A stretch of 64,000 nt of DNA from the NCBI GenBank assembly GCA_017794925.1, contig CP051238.1, positions 2,910,957 through 2,974,956 of the forward strand, given 5' to 3'. The position numbers and the translations under genes were made by a program. The notes under the pieces are model-generated. The model made no database searches, had not been told where the DNA came from, and saw only the letters and a list, made by a program, of their open reading frames with translations. The stretch comes from Aestuariibacter sp. (lineage in GTDB: Bacteria; Pseudomonadota; Gammaproteobacteria; Enterobacterales; Alteromonadaceae). Numbering within the stretch: position 1 is the stretch's first letter; every line of letters starts with the position of its first letter. Positions 9,879-18,043 of the stretch are shown here, in pieces.

Positions 9879-10027
9879 ATGCTTGGCATTCTTCGAACAA
9901 TATTGGGCGCGCAGTATACTGGCGATGGCAGCGCGAAGTCCAGCCGGCAGGAGAGTCACTGGCAGCTCGTGACGATTGTTTGTAGGGGCAAAATATCGCG
10001 TTCAACTCAGGACAGAAGGAAATAGTA

Positions 10028-10477
10028 GTGTCCGATAATCTGGTTCCAGAAACATTTACATTGGTCTCTCAGCTCGATGAGATGAATTTTGACGTGATCC
10101 ATGGATTTATAAGTCAAACCTACTGGGCAAAGGGGATTCCCGCCGAAGTCCTGAAAACGGCTTTGGCAAATTCGATTTGCGTGGGCGTGTTACACTACGG
10201 CGAGCAAGTTGCCTTTGCCCGGGTCATTACTGACAAAGCCACCTTTGGCTATTTAGCCGATGTGTTTGTGTTACCAGAGTACCGGGGGCAGGGTCTGAGC
10301 AAATGTATGATTGATGCCATTGTGAATTTGCCTGAGCTGCAAGGGCTTCGCCGTTTTATGCTGGCAACTAAAGATGCGCACACGCTCTACACTCAATTTG
10401 GTTTTGAGGCGGTGACCGATCCTACGCCGTTGATGCAGATCCACCGGCCTGATATTTATACGCAGGGGCAGCAATAA
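10028..10477 (+). CDS. GNAT-family N-acetyltransferase
   Basis: A 149-residue GNAT protein. VFVLPEYRGQGLSKCMIDAIV is the acetyl-CoA pyrophosphate-binding motif A (R/QxxGxG/A), and LYTQFGFEAV is the usual C-terminal motif B. The acceptor is unknown. It starts with GTG at 10028 after AAGGAA. Its TAA overlaps the next gene's ATG, implying translational coupling with the quinone oxidoreductase. Confidence 0.88.
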   Translation: MSDNLVPETFTLVSQLDEMNFDVIHGFISQTYWAKGIPAEVLKTALANSICVGVLHYGEQVAFARVITDKATFGYLADVFVLPEYRGQGLSKCMIDAIVNLPELQGLRRFMLATKDAHTLYTQFGFEAVTDPTPLMQIHRPDIYTQGQQ

Positions 10478-11469
10478 TGGCTTCCACTATGAAATACATC
10501 GCGTTTGACAATGATAACCCTGGTCGCACTTTGCACCTTGCAGATTGCGCAGTACCAACGATTACGCCTAATCAGGTACTGGTAAAAGTCAGTGCGTTTG
10601 GTGTCAACCGCGCAGATTTATTGCAACGTGCCGGCCACTATCCACCCCCTCCCGGAGAAAGCGACATTCTGGGACTCGAAGTGTGCGGTACCATTACCCG
10701 TTTAGGTGAAGACGTTGGCAGTTGGGACCTTGATGAGCGAGTCTGCGCGATTATAGCCGGTGGCGGCTATGCCGAATATGTTGTGATAGAAGCATCACAT
10801 TTGATGCGTGTACCCATGAACTTGAGTGACGCAGAAGGTGCTGGCCTGGCTGAAGTATATCTGACCGCCTTTCAGGCACTCAATACGATTGCAGGACTAA
10901 ATGCAGGGCAAAGAGCGCTAATTCATGCTGGTGCCAGTGGCGTCGGTTTAGCTGCCATACAGCTTTGCCGGTTGTGGGGAGTCGAAACGGCGGTAACGGC
11001 ATCCTCTGCGGAGAAGCTGGCAGTCTGTCAGTCACAAGGGGCGTCGGTATTGATTAACTATAAGAAGCAGGACTTCGTGACTGAGATTAAGCACTGCTGG
11101 CCCCATGGTGTGAACGCGGTTCTGGATATGGTCGCTGGGGACTACGTAAACAGAAACCTGAATGTCATGGCTATGGATGGCGTAATGGTTTATCTGGCCA
11201 TGATGGGGGGACGATTTGCTAACAACCTTGATATGGCAAAACTGTTAGGCAAACGCATAAGTATTATCGGCAGTACCCTGCGTAATCGTTCGATAGCGTA
11301 CAAGGCTGAACTGGTCGCAGCGTTTACAAAGGCCTGCCTGCCAGCATTTACCTCGGGTGAACTATCGGTGGTCATCGACAGTGAATACAGCATCGCAGAC
11401 ATTAATGCGTGTCATGATGCTATGCAACGAAATGCAACGAAAGGAAAACTGGTGGTGAGTTGGTCATGA
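10477..11469 (+). CDS. Zinc-free NAD(P)H:quinone oxidoreductase (PIG3-like MDR)
   Basis: A 330-residue medium-chain dehydrogenase/reductase of the quinone oxidoreductase branch. The GroES-like half contains FGVNRADLLQRAGHYPPPPGES, typical of TP53I3/PIG3-like enzymes, and the NADPH-binding motif is HAGASGVGLAAIQL. The structural zinc cysteine cluster of alcohol dehydrogenases is absent, as expected. It probably reduces quinones or electrophilic carbonyls with NADPH. It overlaps the acetyltransferase upstream (TAATG) and the DUF2834 gene downstream (ATGA), so the three form one transcription unit. Confidence 0.9.
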   Translation: MASTMKYIAFDNDNPGRTLHLADCAVPTITPNQVLVKVSAFGVNRADLLQRAGHYPPPPGESDILGLEVCGTITRLGEDVGSWDLDERVCAIIAGGGYAEYVVIEASHLMRVPMNLSDAEGAGLAEVYLTAFQALNTIAGLNAGQRALIHAGASGVGLAAIQLCRLWGVETAVTASSAEKLAVCQSQGASVLINYKKQDFVTEIKHCWPHGVNAVLDMVAGDYVNRNLNVMAMDGVMVYLAMMGGRFANNLDMAKLLGKRISIIGSTLRNRSIAYKAELVAAFTKACLPAFTSGELSVVIDSEYSIADINACHDAMQRNATKGKLVVSWS

Positions 11470-11801
11470 AAGCATCGACGCTGTTCTTATTCCTAGCCCT
11501 GGCCGGTGCTATCCTGCCGCTGAAAGTGTTTTGGAGCTGGTTGGTGGAGTACGGGATTCATCCAGCGTTGTTTTGGCAACATTTAACCGCCACGCCTCTC
11601 AGTATCTTTGCCTGGCTGGACGTCTTTATTTCGGCAGTGGTTATTCTGGTGTATTTGTATGTTGCAAAGGCACGCTACTCACGTGCCCAAATTATCAGTG
11701 TCATATCGGCAACGTGCCTGATTGGTGTGTCTTGTGGGTTGCCATTAATGTTGAGCTATCAGTTCAGGCTGTACGAGAACGGTCCGCATAAGGCTGACTA
11801 G
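11466..11801 (+). CDS. DUF2834-like small membrane protein
   Basis: A 111-residue protein with three hydrophobic helices (about residues 3-22, 38-62 and 74-96) and a short charged tail. The spacing and the [14 protein letters not shown] segment resemble DUF2834 proteins. ATG 11466 overlaps the preceding stop by four bases, the usual sign of coupling; a start six bases earlier is possible. Function unknown. Confidence 0.7.
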   Translation: MKASTLFLFLALAGAILPLKVFWSWLVEYGIHPALFWQHLTATPLSIFAWLDVFISAVVILVYLYVAKARYSRAQIISVISATCLIGVSCGLPLMLSYQFRLYENGPHKAD

Positions 11802-12268
11802 CTTTCTGGTTGATAGCCCGTGTCCTCGTGGGTTGGATTGTTCGCTCCGGCTCTGGCAAGCTCGTCGCAGCGCTCATTTTCGGGATGGCCACTGTGACCT
11901 TTAACCCAGTGCCAGTTTACATTATGGCGCTTAATGGCCTCGTCAAGCCGCTTCCATAAATCCGCATTTTTTACCGGCTTTTTATTGGCCGTGCGCCATC
12001 CGTTCTTACGCCAGCTGTGGATCCACTGGTTAATACCGTTTTTGACATACTGGCTGTCGGTGGTTAACTCAACCTGACAGGGTTTGGTAAGTTCATTCAG
12101 TGCTTCAATGGTCGCCAGCAATTCCATGCGATTGTTGGTAGTGAGCGTAAATCCTTCGCTTAATTCTTTGCGATACTTGCCATAAATGAGTATAGCGCCA
12201 TAGCCACCGGGTCCGGGATTGCCTAAACAAGACCCGTCAGTAAAAATATGTACAGATTGTTGCGCCAC
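11798..12268 (-). CDS. rnhA: Ribonuclease HI
   Basis: A 156-residue RNase HI that cleaves the RNA strand of RNA-DNA hybrids. The metal-binding residues are Asp11 ([14 protein letters not shown]), Glu49 ([13 protein letters not shown]), Asp71 (TTDSQYV) and the Asp of NERCDELAR, with the mobile-loop His in VKGHSGH. The gene is divergent from dnaQ, as in E. coli. Its end overlaps the DUF2834 gene by four bases on the other strand. Confidence 0.97.
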   Translation of the reverse strand: MAQQSVHIFTDGSCLGNPGPGGYGAILIYGKYRKELSEGFTLTTNNRMELLATIEALNELTKPCQVELTTDSQYVKNGINQWIHSWRKNGWRTANKKPVKNADLWKRLDEAIKRHNVNWHWVKGHSGHPENERCDELARAGANNPTHEDTGYQPES

Positions 12269-12354
12269 GATTTCTCCTTTTTTGTTATGAAGGCGTGGTC
12301 AGCCAGCAATGGCTTGGTATACTACCGGAATCTGACCAAAGTTTAGAGTGGTTT

Positions 12355-13062
12355 ATGCGTCAAATAGTACTGGATACAGAAACAACAGGTATTGAGCCCA
12401 GAGAAGGGCACCGTATTATCGAGATCGGTTGTGTTGAGGTGGTTAACCGCCGTTTAACCGGTAATCATTTTCATGTGTATATTAATCCTCAGCGAGAGAT
12501 TGAACAGGAAGCAATTGAAGTTCACGGTATCACCAATGAATTTCTTGCTGACAAACCACTTTTTGCTGACGTTGCTCAGGACTTTATTGACTTTATTCGT
12601 GGCGGCCAACTGGTTATTCACAATGCACCATTTGACGTGGGCTTTATGGATCACGAGTTCGCCATGCATGGTCCGACTGCCGGTACGATTACCCGCGAAA
12701 TATGTTCGGTGCTGGATACGCTTGTGCTGGCCAGAGACATGCACCCGGGTCAAAAAAATAACCTTGATGCACTGTGTAAGCGCTATGGGATAGACAACAG
12801 TCATCGCGAGCTTCACGGCGCATTGCTGGATGCCGAAATCCTGGCCGATGTGTATCTGATGATGACCGGCGGCCAGACAGACCTGAATCTGGCTGGCAAT
12901 AATCAGTCAGCTGGCAGTGGTGCGGAAGTGATTAGACGCATCGAACGCGGCACAAATAAATTAAAGGTTATTCAAGCCACTGCCGATGAATTAACACAAC
13001 ATGAGGAACGTCTGAACCTGGTTGAAAAACAAGGTGGACAGTGTTTGTGGCGTAACCTCTAA
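12355..13062 (+). CDS. dnaQ: DNA polymerase III epsilon subunit (proofreading exonuclease)
   Basis: A 235-residue protein (E. coli DnaQ 243). Exonuclease motifs are complete: ExoI VLDTETTG near the start, ExoII VIHNAPFDVGFMDHEF, and ExoIII epsilon HRELHGALLDAEILADVYL. It removes mispaired 3' ends within the Pol III core. The C-terminal part (ELTQHEERLNLVEK...) resembles the alpha-subunit-binding tail. ATG 12355 gives the E. coli-like N-terminus MRQIVLDTETTG; the frame is open upstream to 12295. Confidence 0.96.
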   Translation: MRQIVLDTETTGIEPREGHRIIEIGCVEVVNRRLTGNHFHVYINPQREIEQEAIEVHGITNEFLADKPLFADVAQDFIDFIRGGQLVIHNAPFDVGFMDHEFAMHGPTAGTITREICSVLDTLVLARDMHPGQKNNLDALCKRYGIDNSHRELHGALLDAEILADVYLMMTGGQTDLNLAGNNQSAGSGAEVIRRIERGTNKLKVIQATADELTQHEERLNLVEKQGGQCLWRNL

Positions 13063-13090
13063 CTCTTATAGCCGGGATAGGGCGCTAGCA

Positions 13091-14551
13091 TTGTTTTTTA
13101 AACGCATTACACGCACTGCGATTTTATTGATATGGGTCTGTGTCGTTGGGCATGCTTTTGCACAGTCACGCGATGACATGCCCCCATCAACCGGCACTGC
13201 ATCAGAGTCAACCGGGCAAACTGGTGAGGGTGAAGCAGAATCACCTATCTCATTAATAGGCAGTGAATACGAGAACGGGATTAAGCTATTGCAAAACCGT
13301 TTTCGCATCGATTACAACGTTGAAGAAGTCACCATGGTGTTTTTCCGTGAATACGGTTCGGCACCGGTGGTGTTAGTTCGCCCGGACGGGTCAAAAATCT
13401 TTCAGAGTCAGGTAGAGGGTAAGGACATCTTTTGGTTCGATGCCGATACCTACGACATGATCAACATTAAAAATCCGGTACCCGGACCCTGGCAGGCGGT
13501 GGGGCAGATATTACCCGGCAGCCGCGTGATGGTGTTGTCTGATATTGCGCTGCACGCCGATCCGCTTCCTCCCATCTTGTTCTCAGGTGAAATTCTGAAA
13601 CAGACCGCCTATTTAACCAATGGCGATAAGCCTATTGATTACAGTCAGTTCAGAGATGTTGTTGAGCTGACGATTGATTTGGTGAGCACAAACAACCCAA
13701 ACTTTGATAACTTCGGTGCTGACGATCAGCAAATAGCCACCTTTGAAGATAACGGCAGGGGCATGGATGAAGCGCCGCTGGATGGCATTTTTACGGGGCA
13801 GTTTAATCTGGCTGTAGCTGCAGGGGAATGGCAACCTATTTTCCGCGTAACCACCCCTATGTTCACCCGCGAGCAGGTAGATCCACCGATTCGCCTGTAC
13901 CCGAATCCGGTGATAATGAACGTTGAACTTGATGGTGGTGGTAACGATTACCACAAACTGTTGATCGATGTGGATCGCAATCTGGTCAACATGAACTCTT
14001 TATTGGTTGATGGCAAGGTGCGTTATCCAAACGGTGATGTGCAGAATTTCTCTTTGACTGAACCCAGTGAAGATATCCGTGAACATCTAATTATTGCCTT
14101 TGACTACGGCATCTTTCGCGTCAAGCTTACTGCTTACGGAAAAACGGTGAATGGCCGGGATTTCATCCTGGATGTCCCTGAGTATACCTTTTTGGTTGCT
14201 GAGCCTGAATTACCAGAGCCTGAAGTCGCTGAGTCGGTAGCAGAAAATGACATTGATACTGTTGTTACGGAGCCTGAGCCAGCTCCTGAACCGGAAGGCA
14301 TGGATGATAAGACGCTAATGATTTGGTTAATTGCCGTAAATGGCGGCATTATCGTTATAGGCGGTATTGTGATTGGCTTAGTGATTTGGTTGAAACGCCC
14401 CAAATTGAAATTACCCGCAGACGCTAACGCAAAAGCACAGGCAAAGGCTAAGAAGCCGGCAAAGGCCTCTGCAGACGGTGAAGAGAAAAAAGGCTTCCTG
14501 GCAGGCTTACTGGGTAAGTTTAAAAAGAAAAAGGCGCCAGAAAGCGAATAG
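13091..14551 (+). CDS. TIGR03503-like envelope protein
   Basis: About 486 residues: a signal peptide (FFKRITRTAILLIWVCVVGHAFA), a low-complexity Thr/Ser/Glu stretch, a large extracytoplasmic region, an acidic Pro-Glu linker, one membrane helix near residues 410-435 (LMIWLIAVNGGIIVIGGIV) and a short Lys/Ala-rich cytoplasmic tail. Topology and sequence recall the TIGR03503 family of marine gammaproteobacteria, whose role is not known. No ATG gives the signal peptide; TTG 13091, just downstream of a GGATAGGG, is preferred. A TTG at 13022 overlapping dnaQ is the alternative. Confidence 0.72.
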   Translation: MFFKRITRTAILLIWVCVVGHAFAQSRDDMPPSTGTASESTGQTGEGEAESPISLIGSEYENGIKLLQNRFRIDYNVEEVTMVFFREYGSAPVVLVRPDGSKIFQSQVEGKDIFWFDADTYDMINIKNPVPGPWQAVGQILPGSRVMVLSDIALHADPLPPILFSGEILKQTAYLTNGDKPIDYSQFRDVVELTIDLVSTNNPNFDNFGADDQQIATFEDNGRGMDEAPLDGIFTGQFNLAVAAGEWQPIFRVTTPMFTREQVDPPIRLYPNPVIMNVELDGGGNDYHKLLIDVDRNLVNMNSLLVDGKVRYPNGDVQNFSLTEPSEDIREHLIIAFDYGIFRVKLTAYGKTVNGRDFILDVPEYTFLVAEPELPEPEVAESVAENDIDTVVTEPEPAPEPEGMDDKTLMIWLIAVNGGIIVIGGIVIGLVIWLKRPKLKLPADANAKAQAKAKKPAKASADGEEKKGFLAGLLGKFKKKKAPESE

Positions 14552-14605
14552 CGCAGGTAAGTCACCAGGTTAAGTGACTGTTCATTAATTGGTTTCGCTT
14601 TTGAG

Positions 14606-14782
14606 ATGATTTTTAACCAATGCGGTGCCTATTTCGTCGATGTGGCGAAGAAACAGGCAAACGATTCAAAGAATGACAGTTTGGTTAAAAAAACCGTTGA
14701 CTCGACCCAGTGTAATCCGTATTATCTGCGCCGCAGTGAGGGGCAAGCTTCTGAAAAGACACTTGTTAAATCGCTGAAATAA
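14606..14782 (+). CDS. Possible small protein, 58 residues
   Basis: An ATG-initiated frame of 58 codons fills most of the gap between the TIGR03503-like gene and the tRNA genes. The product is hydrophilic and basic (MIFNQCGAYFVDVAKKQ...), with two cysteines and no membrane segment or recognised motif. The upstream TTTGAG is a poor ribosome site. It ends ten bases before the first tRNA. Coding status is uncertain. Confidence 0.3.
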   Translation: MIFNQCGAYFVDVAKKQANDSKNDSLVKKTVDSTQCNPYYLRRSEGQASEKTLVKSLK

Positions 14783-14792
14783 TTGAAAATGT

Positions 14793-14869
14793 GGAGCGGT
14801 AGTTCAGTTGGTTAGAATACCGGCCTGTCACGCCGGGGGTCGCGGGTTCGAGTCCCGTCCGCTCCGCCA
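14793..14869 (+). tRNA. tRNA-Asp (GTC), copy 1
   Basis: A 77-base cloverleaf with encoded CCA. The acceptor arm GGAGCGG pairs with CCGCTCC, the anticodon loop is CTGTCAC (anticodon GTC), and the T arm contains GGTTCGAGTCC. It is identical to the copy 100 bp downstream. Confidence 0.97.
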
Positions 14870-14892
14870 TTAGCCTGATTCACATTCCCTGT

Positions 14893-14969
14893 GGAGCGGT
14901 AGTTCAGTTGGTTAGAATACCGGCCTGTCACGCCGGGGGTCGCGGGTTCGAGTCCCGTCCGCTCCGCCA
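14893..14969 (+). tRNA. tRNA-Asp (GTC), copy 2
   Basis: A second, base-for-base identical 77-base tRNA-Asp, separated from the first by 23 bp. Both are probably processed from one transcript. No integrase or att duplication lies beside them. Confidence 0.97.
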
Positions 14970-15065
14970 TTCGGGAATCCTTTCTCAAGTTATACATTTC
15001 GTTACATTTCCTCGCTGATTTTGTCTGTATTATTTTCTTATAATTGATGTCATTAAAAAAAGTGG

Positions 15066-15308
15066 ATGTCGTTTATGGAAGAGTTAGCAGAAGGCTTGTT
15101 GCGTACTACCTTTCGCGTAGCCAAGTGGGTACTTTTCGAATTATTTGTTGAAGTGCTGCTTTACTGGATTGGTAGAGGCACGCTAAAAGTGTTTTCTCTG
15201 GGACGGTATCCCTCATCGAATGACGAAGCGCATGGTTGTTGTATTTTGACTGGCTTCGCGACCCTTGTCGTTGTTTTCGTGGCGTTAATATATCTTCTTC
15301 CTGCTTAA
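15066..15308 (+). CDS. Small hypothetical membrane protein
   Basis: An 80-residue protein with two hydrophobic stretches (about residues 20-35 and 58-78) joined by a short polar loop with GRYPSSNDEAHGC. The initiating codon may be ATG 15066 or ATG 15075. It is not recognised as a named family. It sits between the tRNA-Asp pair and the rhamnose island and does not look functionally tied to either. Confidence 0.6.
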   Translation: MSFMEELAEGLLRTTFRVAKWVLFELFVEVLLYWIGRGTLKVFSLGRYPSSNDEAHGCCILTGFATLVVVFVALIYLLPA

Positions 15309-15377
15309 TTGCCTGCCAGATAAATATGTTTCTAATTTGAACAACTGTTACCGTATACTGCAAAACTTGAATTTTTA

Positions 15378-15408
15378 TGATTGATAATGATTGTTTTTGC
15401 GTTATCAT
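15378..15408 (+). promoter_or_regulatory. Predicted DeoR-type operator and promoter of the kinase gene
   Basis: TGATTGATAATGATTG (15378-15393) contains two TGATTG units 10 bp apart. The same motif recurs at 16914 and 17934. A possible promoter is TTGATA (15381-15386), 16 bp, TATCAT (15403-15408), so the operator covers the -35 box. Repression by the neighbouring DeoR protein is inferred. Confidence 0.6.
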
Positions 15409-15507
15409 GTTTGTTGTTAAATTCATGTAACTTGCTGGCAGCGAAACAGTTCAGTTCCTACTGACTTGTCACGGCCTGGCAAGGCGAAACGGACAGGTAC
15501 CAGCATA

Positions 15508-16902
15508 GTGAAAGCCATTCTTGATATCGGTAAGACCCACATTAAATTACTGTTTGTAAATGACGGGACAGAGCAAGCCAGTTTTAGTTGTAAAAATGCC
15601 CCGATTGCCGGCATGTACCCACAGGCTGACGTTGCTTCTATTTGGTCGTGGCTGATCGAAACGTTTCATTCATACCCCAATACCGCGTCTGTGACCGATT
15701 TGGTTTTCACAACTCACGGTGCAACCGCCGCATTGATTAATGCGAAGATTAAAGAAAAGGCAAATGCATTAACACTCCCCGTACTCGATTATGAATATAC
15801 AGGTATTGAAAGCTGTGCAGAGGCATACCAACACGTGCGGCCTGCATTCGAAGACACACTGTCACCCGTTTTACCCGCGGGCCTGAATCTGGGCAGACAA
15901 TTATTCTGGTTACAACAAAAGTACCCTGAGCAGTTTAACCAAACCACACACGTATTAATGTATCCACAATACTGGGCCTGGCGGTTTGGTGGTGAGTTAG
16001 CGACGGAAGTAACGTCACTCGGCTGCCATACCGATATGTGGGCGCCAGAGACCAATACCTACTCGTCGCTTGTAGAAACGCAAGGCTGGGTAAACTTAAT
16101 GCCGCCTATGCGTAAAGCCTGGGATTGCTTAGGTACTGTCAGTGAAAGCGTTGCCAAAGAAACAGGCTTACCCGTCGACTGTAAAATATATGCCGGCGTG
16201 CATGACAGTAATGCCAGCTTTTTACGTTATTTGAAATCCAGTCAAACAGGTGAGGGCGCCTTTACGGTAATCTCTACGGGTACCTGGACAATTCTAATGC
16301 AAGGCAATGGCAATGTTGCTGATTTGGCCGGGCACCAGGACACACTCGCTAATGTGGACGTAAAAGGCAATCCTGTGTGTTGTGCTCGCTTTATGGGCGG
16401 CAGGGAATACGAAAGTATTTGCACGCAACTTGGCGGCAATATTAGCATGACGGTAGAACTGAAGGATGTTCAGCAGGCGATCAACGAACAATGGCTGGTT
16501 ACGCCTGACTTTAGTGCCGGTAATGGTCCGTTTGGTGGAATGGAGCCGTCTTTGTGTTGCCCCGACATGCCTGCAGCACCTCAAGCCATTGCAACACTTT
16601 ACTGCGCATTGATGATCGATCAGCGCTTGGATGATTTGAAGGCTACTGGACCTATTTTTATTGAAGGTGCGTTCCTGAAGAATCCTATTCTGTGTCAGAT
16701 TGTGGCGCAATTACGGCCTGAACAGCCGGTATACTTGTCAGCAGACAATACCGGTACGGTGATGGGCGCTGCTGCACTTATCGATTTTGAGCAAACTGAC
16801 ACGCTTAGCTTTCCGTTAAACGCGTGTGAACCTGCGCAATTTGAGCGATTAATGGAATATAAAGCCGCTTGGTATAACGAAATCACTAAAAATCAATCAT
16901 AA
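15508..16902 (+). CDS. rhaB: L-rhamnulokinase (FGGY carbohydrate kinase)
   Basis: A 464-residue FGGY kinase (E. coli RhaB 489). The N-terminal phosphate-1 loop is ILDIGKTHIKLLF; GVHDSNASFLRYL and VISTGTWTILMQG form the central ATPase elements, and GAFLKNP with GTVMGAAAL close the C-terminal lobe. By context it phosphorylates L-rhamnulose to L-rhamnulose-1-phosphate; sequence alone would say only FGGY kinase. GTG 15508 is preferred: it starts just before the ATP-binding strand and has GGACAGG upstream. It leads the rhamnose island. Confidence 0.85.
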   Translation: MKAILDIGKTHIKLLFVNDGTEQASFSCKNAPIAGMYPQADVASIWSWLIETFHSYPNTASVTDLVFTTHGATAALINAKIKEKANALTLPVLDYEYTGIESCAEAYQHVRPAFEDTLSPVLPAGLNLGRQLFWLQQKYPEQFNQTTHVLMYPQYWAWRFGGELATEVTSLGCHTDMWAPETNTYSSLVETQGWVNLMPPMRKAWDCLGTVSESVAKETGLPVDCKIYAGVHDSNASFLRYLKSSQTGEGAFTVISTGTWTILMQGNGNVADLAGHQDTLANVDVKGNPVCCARFMGGREYESICTQLGGNISMTVELKDVQQAINEQWLVTPDFSAGNGPFGGMEPSLCCPDMPAAPQAIATLYCALMIDQRLDDLKATGPIFIEGAFLKNPILCQIVAQLRPEQPVYLSADNTGTVMGAAALIDFEQTDTLSFPLNACEPAQFERLMEYKAAWYNEITKNQS

Positions 16903-16913
16903 ATTTTACATTA

Positions 16914-16945
16914 TGATTGAAAATGAATTGTTAACTAACTATATT
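16914..16945 (+). promoter_or_regulatory. Predicted DeoR-type operator and promoter of the regulator gene
   Basis: TGATTGAAAATGAATTG (16914-16930) matches the other two island operators with one inserted A. It overlaps TTGAAA (16917-16922), which with a 17-bp spacer and TATATT (16940-16945) makes a credible promoter. This suggests autoregulation. Confidence 0.6.
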
Positions 16946-16979
16946 TGGTCAAGTTTGCGTAAATACAACAGGACCAAAT

Positions 16980-17765
16980 ATGCTAGAAAAACAACGACAA
17001 CAATTAATTTTAGATATTCTGGATGAGTCATCTTTCGCCAGTGTGAAAGAGTTGTGTAAGCAACTTAATTCGTCAGAAGCCACGATTCGCCGCGATCTGG
17101 TGAAATTGGCAGGTGCCAATAAAATCAAAAAGATCCGCGGCGGTGCGCAAGTAATCGATACCCGCACAGTGTCGAATATCAAACTATCGGGCAATGCGTT
17201 TTTGGTAGACCGGGAACGCAATACTGATACTAAACGCATGATAGCAAGAGCGGCCACTCAATTGTGTCAGGATGGGGAGTCAATCATCATCAACGGCGGT
17301 ACGTCGACGTTTATGATGGCCGAGTTTTTAACTGAGCGCCGCATGAACATACTGACTAACTCCTTTGTGCTTGCTAACGAATTACTGGAAAACAGCCAAA
17401 ACCAAATTACCCTGCCGGGTGGTGAGGTGTATCGCAAACAAAGCATTATCTTAAGCTCCTTCGAGAATGACACTACGCAAAACTTCCATGGCACTAAAAT
17501 GTTTATGGGCTCGCCGGGCGTGAGTGAGTTTGGCATTGTGGAAAACGACCCGTTGTTGATTCTTGCTGAACAAAAATTACGGAAGCGGGCAGATAAACTG
17601 ATAGTACTTGCCGACAGCAGTAAAATAGGTGAGCGGGGTAATCTGATATTCTGTGGGTTGTCGGATGTGGATGTGGTTATTACCGATTCAAATGCCGATC
17701 CTGAAGTGCTGGACAAAATACGTACCCATGGTGTTGAAGTCGTCGTCGTAGAAGCCTGCGAGTAA
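16980..17765 (+). CDS. DeoR/GlpR-family repressor of the rhamnose island
   Basis: A 261-residue DeoR protein. Residues 1-57 are the winged helix-turn-helix (QQLILDILDESSFASVKELC ... SEATIRRDLVKLAGANKIKKIRGGA), with the family signature. The rest is the sugar-phosphate-sensing DeoRC domain (INGGTSTFMMAEFL, ILTNSFVLANEL, ADKLIVLADSSK). It lies inside the rhamnose genes and a shared direct-repeat motif occurs upstream of it, of the kinase and of the aldolase, so it is the probable local repressor. The effector is likely a phosphorylated intermediate (family knowledge). It is unrelated to the AraC-type RhaR/RhaS of E. coli, so no symbol is given. Confidence 0.88.
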   Translation: MLEKQRQQLILDILDESSFASVKELCKQLNSSEATIRRDLVKLAGANKIKKIRGGAQVIDTRTVSNIKLSGNAFLVDRERNTDTKRMIARAATQLCQDGESIIINGGTSTFMMAEFLTERRMNILTNSFVLANELLENSQNQITLPGGEVYRKQSIILSSFENDTTQNFHGTKMFMGSPGVSEFGIVENDPLLILAEQKLRKRADKLIVLADSSKIGERGNLIFCGLSDVDVVITDSNADPEVLDKIRTHGVEVVVVEACE

Positions 17766-17776
17766 TGTCTCTGTAA

Positions 17777-17830
17777 CCTGATAGCCGGTATGTCTGCGTG
17801 GCCGGCTGTCAGGAGATTAATTTTATTCTT
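17777..17830 (+). terminator. Terminator after the DeoR gene
   Basis: CCTGATAGCCGG (17777-17788) pairs with CCGGCTGTCAGG (17802-17813), a 12-bp stem with one G-T pair, followed by a T-rich stretch (ATTAATTTTATTCTT). It separates the regulator from the aldolase-isomerase operon. Confidence 0.7.
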
Positions 17831-17933
17831 CCCTGCCTTTTATCCCTTCGATTAATAGCATTTTGTTTAATAACGAATAATTTACATTCTGTCGTTTCGA
17901 TAATGACACTTCTGTTACATTTCTGTTAATTTG

Positions 17934-17974
17934 TGATTGAAAATGATTGACAAAGATTGTTGTGAGGGTATATT
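17934..17974 (+). promoter_or_regulatory. Predicted DeoR-type operator and promoter of the aldolase-isomerase operon
   Basis: TGATTGAAAATGATTG at 17934-17949 continues with a third, weaker unit (AGATTG at 17953-17958), giving three units at 10-bp steps, one helical turn. The consensus -35 TTGACA (17947-17952), 16-bp spacer and TATATT (17969-17974) overlap it, which fits repression by occlusion. Confidence 0.7.
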
Positions 17975-18043
17975 GCACAATAAATTCAATCTTCAATATG
18001 CAATTGAAGTCATTTTATAGCAATAACAGCAAAGGACACCTTC

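Noticed and set aside
14812-14997. Minus-strand ORF of 61 codons with MAERTGLEPATPGVTGRYSN
   Set aside because: It is the antisense of the two tRNA-Asp genes. This translation is a well-known spurious protein in databases.
14793-15065. tRNA-Asp genes considered as an attachment site for an integrated element
   Set aside because: No integrase and no partial tRNA repeat further along; the two copies are complete, tandem genes.
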